Shown piece by piece: positions 58,510-64,000 of a stretch of 64,000 nt of DNA. The translations under genes were made by a program, and so were the position numbers. Every line of letters starts with the position of its first letter. Position 1 is the first letter of the stretch. This stretch comes from Agapanthus africanus. Lineage: Eukaryota; Streptophyta; Magnoliopsida; Asparagales; Amaryllidaceae. Location of the stretch: the NCBI GenBank assembly GCA_030015575.1, contig JASDDO010000028.1, forward strand, positions 26,453,154 to 26,517,153, given 5' to 3'. The notes below the pieces were generated by a model that made no database searches, was not told where the DNA came from, and saw only the letters and a list, made by a program, of their open reading frames with translations.

Positions 58510-58907
58510 TACTCCCCCTCGAGATAGAGTTACCCTCTCTACGAGTGGCAGTTCATTACGAGCTGACGGACGAAGAGAACGCTCAACTGCGGCTTGAGTA
58601 GTTCGACGCCCTTGATGAAACTCGGCTCATGGCGCAACAAAATCTGGAGGCTTATAAAGAAAAGATGACGCGCTCATATGAAAGATTAACCAGGCCAAGG
58701 ACATTCCGCCAAGGCGAACTCGTACTAGTGGTCAAAAGACCTATGATCCCCAATCGTGCCAAGCGGGGAAAATTCGAGCCAAACTATGAAGGCCCGTACA
58801 TCATAGACAAGGTCTACCCGGGTGGAGCCTATCTACTCATGGACATGCTTGGTGAAAGACCTTTCAGGCCAATAAACGGTCGCTTCCTGAAGAAGTACTA
58901 CGCTTGA
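58510..58907 (+). pseudogene. Tat-lineage integrase, C-terminal part
   Basis: Continues the integrase from 48093. After LPLEIELPSLRVAVHYELTD-type residues and a TAG near 58599, the C-terminal DNA-binding region reads FRQGELVLVVKRPMIPNRAKR, KFEPNYEGPYIIDKVYPGGAY and GRFLKKYYA, then TGA at 58905-58907. The open 92-codon frame from 58629 is only the tail of the polyprotein, not a separate gene. About 4 kb of tandem repeats follows before the antisense gene. Confidence 0.85.
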
Positions 58908-58989
58908 CGAGTCACGGTCTAGGTCAATGATAGATGAAGACGACTATGTCCGCTCGCTATCTTCCTTAGCCCAAACTCTATAAGTAATA

Positions 58990-59110
58990 ACCGGCTTACT
59001 TTACAACGGACCGAAACGTCCTTAAACTAACGACGGACCACTATGTCCTAAAACTAGCTGTTGACCGAGATGTCAATAAACTACGGTGGACTGTGGCATC
59101 CCAAAGCCGA
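58990..59110 (+). repeat. Degenerate 72-bp-type repeat after integrase
   Basis: About two units related to the arrays at 38345 and 61571, with GGACCGAAACGTCC, GGACCACTATGTCC and GACCGAGATGTC inverted-repeat variants, then an A-rich tract to 59145. Confidence 0.75.
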
Positions 59111-59148
59111 TAATAATAAAAAAAAATAAAAATAAAAATAAAAAACGG

Positions 59149-59398
59149 TATGTCCATAAGCAAAATGGGCACGGATGAAAACCCGAAAGGGCTTCGTGAG
59201 TAAAAACAGCAGGGCTACCGGCGAGTCTTGTGAAAACCCGAAAGAGCGCAACCTCGTTATATAAAAAAAAGAATAAAAAAAAATGTTATGTCCGTAAGCA
59301 AAATGGGCACGGATGGAAACCCGAAAGGGCTCCGTGATTAAAAACAGCAGGGCTACCGGCGAGTGTTTGTGAAAACCCGGAAGGGCGCAACCTCGTTA
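59149..59398 (+). repeat. Tandem duplication of ~110 bp
   Basis: Copies 59149-59258 and 59287-59398 share TATGTCC, TAAGCAAAATGGGCACGGAT, AACCCGAAAGGGCT, AGCAGGGCTACCGGCGAG and GCGCAACCTCGTTA. They are separated by an A-rich tract. Confidence 0.92.
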
Positions 59399-59404
59399 AA
59401 AGAC

Positions 59405-59600
59405 ACTTTCAGAGTCCTCTCGACCTTGAAAGGAGAAATCATCCGCGTGAGATCCTTACGACCCACAAGGGAGAAATACACTTAGGAATCCTCATGATTC
59501 CTAAGAAGAAATTACACTTGCGAGATCCCCACGACTCGTAAGGAGAATTCTCTTATGGGACCCTCATGGCTCATAAGATTTAAAAGTCTTAAGTTACAGG
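59405..59600 (+). repeat. Hairpin array, block 1
   Basis: Five hairpins in ~40-bp modules, each a variable stem around a conserved TCCTCACGA-like loop, followed by an AGGAGAAAT-type linker. Best example: arms CTTAGGAATC (59481-59490) and GATTCCTAAG (59496-59505). Others: CTTGCGAG/CTCGTAAG (59517-59542) and CTTATGGG/CTCATAAG (about 59552-59577). Confidence 0.9.
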
Positions 59601-59754
59601 GACCTGAACCCGTTCTTAAGAAACCCCCACAACCTCCGATACTGCCCTACAAGCGGCTCAATACTGACCCTTGTATACAATCCACGGGTGCGAATAAACA
59701 CTTCCCTATCAAAGTCCCATCCGTGACTAGGGATATGTCTACATGGTGAACAAC

Positions 59755-59950
59755 CCTTGTAAGTCCTCTCGACTTATAAGGAGAAAACCTTCTTGTAAGA
59801 TCCTTACGACTTACCAGAAGCCATACACTTAGGAATCCTCTCGATTCTTAAGGAGAAATTACATCTACGAGATCCTCACGACTCATAGGGAGAAATACCT
59901 TTATGAGACCCTTACGGCTCATGAAGTCAAAAGCCTTAGTCGATAGAATC
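59755..59950 (+). repeat. Hairpin array, block 2
   Basis: Paralogous to 59405-59600, with hairpins in the same order. Arms include CTTGTAAGTC/GACTTATAAG (from about 59756), CTTAGGAATC/GATTCTTAAG (about 59827) and TTTATGAG/CTCATGAA (about 59902). Stems differ from block 1 while loops remain CCTCTC or CCTCAC. Confidence 0.88.
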
Positions 59951-60106
59951 CTAACCCTGTCTACTAAGCCACCTTTGTTCGATATCGACAGAGGCAAATG
60001 ATGATTCGCTCCTGGCAATATCCCAGTTGTAGCGGTGCTGATGCCGAAATCGGTGTCTAATCCCAAGGTTGCGGCAAAAAAGCTAGCGAGCCACACGTGC
60101 ATACGA

Positions 60107-60330
60107 AATAGCCGAAATGATGGAGGCAACTTGCAACAAAATCAGCAAGTAAAAAAAAATGTATGCATGCAAAATAGCCGAAATGATTGGGCAACTCGCA
60201 ATAAAAAAGCAGCGAGTAAAAATAAAATAAATAGCCGAAATGATTGGGCACCGCGAAAAATAGCCGAAATGGTAGGGCAATCACGACCTTCGCGATATAA
60301 AAGTTGAAATGATAGAGCATCGCGAAAATA
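60107..60330 (+). repeat. Minisatellite with AAATAGCCGAAATGATTGGGCA units
   Basis: Five spaced copies of TAGCCGAAATGATTGGGCA or close variants (60107, 60172, 60228, 60259, 60302), each followed by a short stem sequence and an A-rich spacer. Units 1 and 2 carry inverted arms ACTTGC/GCAAGT (60129, 60145) and ACTCGC/GCGAGT (60194, 60212). Confidence 0.85.
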
Positions 60331-60589
60331 AAATAAAAATAAAAATGAAATTTATGCCTTACATGTGATATCATGTCAGTCCCTGTATACAATCCAGGGG
60401 CGCAAACAAAGAGGGAATTACACCCTTCTTCCCCAAGCTTCAACAGAAGGAGAGACCAAATCTCAATAGTTCATAGACAGCCTAGAGATCATCTCAACAT
60501 TCGTATTATTACAACGGACACAACATCAAGCAAAGCGGAACAGCGGCAACTCCCAGTTCCATGACTCGGTGGTGTACAGATGATTGAGA
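60331..60589. other. Unassigned Tat 3' sequence
   Basis: A-rich start, then a TGTATACAATCCAGGGG motif near 60382 that also occurs as variants at 38788 and 59671. No gene or repeat array is seen. Confidence 0.5.
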
Positions 60590-61566
60590 GTCAAATTCCT
60601 GGCTACGTGAAACGCAGATTATGTCACTCTTTGACCCCGTAGAAAACGTCCAGAGCGGATCCTGGTCCTCGCAGAGCACACAATGACCCCGTGTGAAGCA
60701 TCCAGAGCGGAGCCAGGTCCTCGCCGAACACGGCAGTGAACCCATGGGAAGCATACAGAGCAAAATTCCTGGTCACGTGGGACGTGGATAACGTCACTCT
60801 TTGACCCCACGGAAAACATCCAGAGCGGATCCTGGTCCTCGCAGAGCACGGCAGTGAACCCATGTGAAGCATCCAGAGCGGAGCCTGGTCCTCGCCGAAC
60901 ACGGCAGTGAACCCGTGGCAAGCATCCAGAGCAAAATTCCTGGCTACGTGGAACGTGGATAACGTCACTCTTTGACCCCGTGGAAAACGTCCAGAGCGGA
61001 TCCTGGTCCTCGCAGGGCACGGCAATGAACCCGTGTGAAGCATCCATAGCGGAGCCTGGTCCTCGCCGAACACGGCAGTGAACCCGTGGGAAGCATCCAG
61101 AGCAAAATTCCTGGCTACGTAGAACGCGGATAACGTCACTCTTTGACCCCGTGGAAAACATCCAGAGCGGATCCTGGTCCTCGCAGAGCACGGCAGTGAA
61201 CCCGCGTGAAGCATCTAGAGCGGAGCCTGGTCCTCGCCGAACACGGCAGTGAACCCGTGGGAAGCATCAAGAGCAAAATTCCTGGTCATGTTGAACGTGG
61301 ATAACGTCACTCTTTTACCCCGTGGAAAACGTCCAGAGCGGATCCTGGTCCTCGCAGAGCACGGCAGTGAACCCGTGTGAAGCATCCAGAGCAGAGCCTG
61401 GTCCTCGCCGAACACGGCAGTGAACCCGTGGGAAGCATCCAGAGCAAAATTCCTGGTCATGTGGAACGTGGATAACGTCACTCTTTGACCCCGCGGAAAA
61501 CGTCCAGAGCGGAGCCTGGTCCTCGCAGAGCACGGCAGTGAACCCGCGTGAAGCATCCAGAGCAAA
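60590..61566 (+). repeat. 172-bp higher-order satellite made of ~57-bp subunits
   Basis: The marker GTCACTCTTTGACCCCG-type sequence recurs at about 60620, 60793, 60966, 61138, 61310 and 61481, giving a period of 172-173 bp. Each period has three ~57-bp subunits built on CATCCAGAGCGGAGCCTGG, TCCTCGCAGAGCACGGCAGT and GAACCC. Long antisense frames arise from the repeat. Confidence 0.93.
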
Positions 61567-61570
61567 CATC

Positions 61571-62415
61571 GGACTGTAGAGTCCTTAAAATCCACGGACT
61601 ATGATGTCCTTAACCTCGACCGTAATGTCTTAAAACTAACAATCAATCATAATGATTCTAGACTGATTTTACCTTGGTTCGAGGGTACATCTCTTCATTC
61701 TTTTGATATTAATCGTTGTAATTCCTCAACGTCTTCAAAGAGGTGACGGGTCCCAGTAACCACACATTTCGTGGACTGTGGAGTCCTTAAATCCATAGAC
61801 TATGAAGTCCTTAACCATGACCGTGATGTCTTAAAACTAAAATTGGACTTTGGAGTCCTTAAACCCACGGACTATGATGTCCTTAACCTTGACCGTGATG
61901 TCTTAAAACTAACGGTGGATTGTGGAGTCATTAAATCCATGGACTATGATGTCCTTAACCTTGACCGTGATGTCTTAAAACTAACATTGGACTGTGGAGT
62001 CCTTAAATCCACGGACTATGATGTCCTTAACCTTGACCGTGATGTCTTAAAACTAATATTGGACTGTGGAGTCCTTAAATCCACGGACTATGATGTACTT
62101 AACCTTGACCGTGATGTCTTAAAACTAAAATTGTACCGCGGAGTCCTTAAACCCACGGACTATGATGTCCTTAACCTTGACCGTGATGTCTTAAAACTAA
62201 CGGCGGACTGTGGAGTCCTTAAATCCATGAACTATGATGTCCTTAACCTTGACCGTGATGTCTTAAAACTAACATTGGACTGTGGAGTCCTTAAATCCAC
62301 GGACTATGATGTCCTTAACCTTGACCGTGATGTCTTAAAACTAACATTGGACTGTGGAGTCCTTAAACCCACGGACTATGATGTCCTTAACCTCGACCGT
62401 AATGTCTTAAAACTA
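61571..62415 (+). repeat. 72-bp minisatellite, 3' array
   Basis: One unit at 61571-61640, a 130-bp interruption that repeats the flank of the 38345 array, then nine to ten units to 62415. Each unit carries GGACTGTGGAGTCC, GGACTATGATGTCC and GACCGTGATGTC, which are themselves short inverted repeats. Because 72 is divisible by three, a frame of 228 codons (61771-62457, 24-residue repeat) stays open. I treat it as repeat, not gene. Confidence 0.93.
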
Positions 62416-62479
62416 TGGTACCTTGGAAAACATCCAAAGCAACCCCTAACCCCGTGAAATACGGATAAGGGCGACCGCA

Positions 62480-62665
62480 CCCAGCACTTGCGGGTCCTCA
62501 CGACCCGTAGGGAAGAAAATTCTTGTGTGAGATCCTTACGACTTTCAAGAGAAAACACACTTATGAATCCTCACGATTCTTAAGGAGAAATTACACCTAC
62601 GGGATCCTCCCTACCTGTAGGGAGAAAAACTCTTTATGAGACCCTCACGGTTCATAAAGTTGAAA
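62480..62665 (+). repeat. Hairpin array, block 3
   Basis: Third paralogue of 59405-59600. Arms include GCGGGTC/GACCCGT, CTTATGAATC/GATTCTTAAG (from about 62569), CCTACGGG/CCTGTAGG and CTTTATGA/TTCATAAAG (from about 62630), all with CCTCAC-type loops and AGGGAGAAA linkers. Confidence 0.88.
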
Positions 62666-62791
62666 AGTTTTAGGAGGCAGATCTTAACCCTGAATCCTAA
62701 GCCATCGTTATCCTGTAAAGAGATCAATATAGACTATCCGCGGAATACATTCAATAAAAAGGGACACGCCATCGAGAAGAAAAATATGTCT

Positions 62792-62797
62792 TTTATT
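62792..62797 (-). terminator. Polyadenylation signal of the antisense gene
   Basis: AATAAA on the minus strand, about 85 bases after the stop codon of the spliced antisense frame (62882-62884). Confidence 0.55.
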
Positions 62798-62881
62798 CAT
62801 AAACCAAAATGGATACAAAGTACAATTCATAAAAAAAAATACTCTCATTCAGGAGTATGTAAAAAAAAGAGATACAAGTCT

Positions 62882-64000
62882 TCAGGACGGCGAGCGATTC
62901 AGCAGCTTGGTCAGCTCATCCCTTTTCCGCTGGGCCTCGCCTTCATGGTTCAATATCGACAGAAGACGGGCTTCCCCCTGAGCCTGCTGGGCCTGATACG
63001 AGGCAAGCCGGCCTTCAAGCTCTTTCTCGGTAGCCTTGTGGGACTCAACCCTTTCGCGAGTGAACACGACAGCTTTATCGAGGGCCACCACCTCTTTGAT
63101 AGACTCTTGAAGTACTCGCCAAAGTTCATACGCTTTATTGGCTTTGGCTGTAAGGCTGGCCTGGAGCTCGTTCAGTGCCTTATAGGCCAGCTCCCTCTCC
63201 GAGAATTTGCGGCCGAGCCGCTTCTCGCACGACACCATGTTCGCCGCACACCTCTCTATCAGCTCCCGCAAGCCAGCCTTTGCAGCCACAGCCTCCGAAG
63301 AAAGGCGGGAACACTCAAGTGCGTGCAAGCAAGCCTCCACCTGCCGACAGAACTCCACCAAGACTCGTACCACCGCTTCGCTATGGTAGGTGGCAAGAAA
63401 AGGAAGAGAACCGTTAGCTTCGGCAGCAAATGCTTCGGCTGTGATCACACTGCCCGCACGAAGCTCTTCAATCAGGGATGACAGGGAGTCGAGGCTCAAT
63501 TTTGCCAGAAGGTCTGAGGCTCGTAAAGCATAAGGGCCGGGCGGCATGGTAATGCGTGACTCCAGCGCTGTGAGAACTGGCAGGGCTGTTCAGATTTATA
63601 AATGATTAGCGAAACTTTTAAGCAAAGGAACAAGTGGAACCATATTGAGACTTCACTTACCCACAGTCGTGCAAGAAAGAGCTGAAGGTTCCCCTGGCCC
63701 TTCGAGGACCTCAACCTCGTCACCGGCCTCCAGAACTGTAAAGAACATCAATGCCACTTTGCGAAGTAACAACAATGCTATGAAATGGAGAACAACACTA
63801 ACCTTGCCCAGACGAGAGGACGATGCATTGATGAGATATCGCCTGCGGGGCGGCCATCTCCAACAGACACTGAAAGGATTGCCGGGGAGACAGATCGGCA
63901 ATAGAGGCCGCCAGTCCGCGCAACTCTGAAAAGACAAAAGAGTTCAGATAACATAAAGATTACTAGTTTAAAATGTAGAAGGTTACCTTCGACGCTCCTC
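62882..64000 (-). CDS. Spliced antisense gene of the Tat element, coiled-coil C-terminal part (5' end off window)
   Basis: On the minus strand an open frame continues across four exons: 63987-64000 (partial), 63803-63925, 63661-63735 and 62882-63585. Introns of 61, 67 and 75 bp all have GT and AG ends (donors GTAACC, GTTAGT, GTAAGT; acceptors TTTTCAG, TTTACAG, GAACAG), and splice phases match throughout. The product reads RSVEELRGLAASIADLSP, then an acidic EAGDEVEVLEGPGEP segment, then about 230 residues dominated by Ala/Leu/Glu-rich heptads (from VVRVLVEFCRQVEACL to the end, LTKLLNRSPS), which predicts a long coiled coil. Antisense genes between integrase and 3' LTR are known from Tat elements, and some carry a 'putative gypsy type transposon' N-terminal domain. 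That domain would be outside this window. The ATG at 63547 is internal. No damage is seen, unlike the sense genes. Confidence 0.75.

Noticed and set aside
60619-61595. Minus-strand frames of 126-196 codons with repeated 'CSARTRIRSG' segments
   Set aside because: Two frames are open over the same DNA, as expected for a 172-bp tandem repeat. Start codons and domains are lacking.
61771-62457. 228-codon frame of 24-residue repeats as a possible structural protein gene
   Set aside because: It is the 72-bp minisatellite read in its stop-free frame. The same unit is non-coding at 38345 and 58990. I kept only the observation that it stays open.
62636-63481. 281-codon plus-strand frame over the antisense gene
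   Set aside because: The minus strand has matching splice sites, consistent phases and a coiled-coil product. The plus-strand frame has no recognisable domain and is best seen as its shadow.

Overview
The window is plant nuclear DNA made almost entirely of nested LTR retrotransposons. I see no ordinary host gene, rRNA, tRNA gene or organellar insert. The element lineages (Athila, Tat, a Tekay-like solo LTR, Angela-like Ty1-copia), the tRNA-primer sites, the TATA boxes and the plant-type GT-AG introns of the one spliced gene point to repeat-rich, probably heterochromatic, DNA of a flowering plant, most likely a dicot with a large genome. I cannot name the species.

Layout. 1-758: start of an Angela-like copia LTR on the minus strand, inserted into an Athila (Ty3-gypsy) element that runs leftwards (759-6156 and 21063-21259), with gag, protease, leader, tRNA-Asp primer site and 5' LTR. 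6157-21062: a full-length but coding-dead copia element (copia A) that splits the Athila LTR; its leader carries a 4.5-kb solo LTR (10862-15385) whose empty site survives in a second copy (copia B). 21260-31690: a minus-strand tandem LTR-gag-LTR-gag-LTR array of a gag-only (TR-GAG-like) element with 2.9-kb LTRs and 0.95-kb interiors. 31691-34342: an inverted hairpin-rich fragment and a diverged relative of the same LTR.

34343-64000: a large Tat-lineage Ty3-gypsy element on the plus strand. It has a hairpin-rich 5' region with a CACGTG array and a TATA box, then gag, protease, RT, RNase H, a second (archaeal-type) RNase H and integrase. The integrase is split by copia B (48094-58504) with a perfect AGCGG target duplication. 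About 4 kb of tandem repeats follow the integrase, and then a spliced antisense gene with a coiled-coil product that runs off the window end.

How it fits together. Nearly all coding regions are broken: Tat gag-pol by many nonsense codons and only two visible frame changes, and the copia copies by defects they share, which implies they were mobilised in trans after losing function. The outstanding exception is the antisense gene at 62882-64000, which is open across four exons with consistent splice phases. The second outstanding feature is the Tat non-coding DNA. It is tiled with short inverted repeats in which loops and flanks are conserved while stem sequences change on both arms together. 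I regard these as the most likely undescribed phenomena here.
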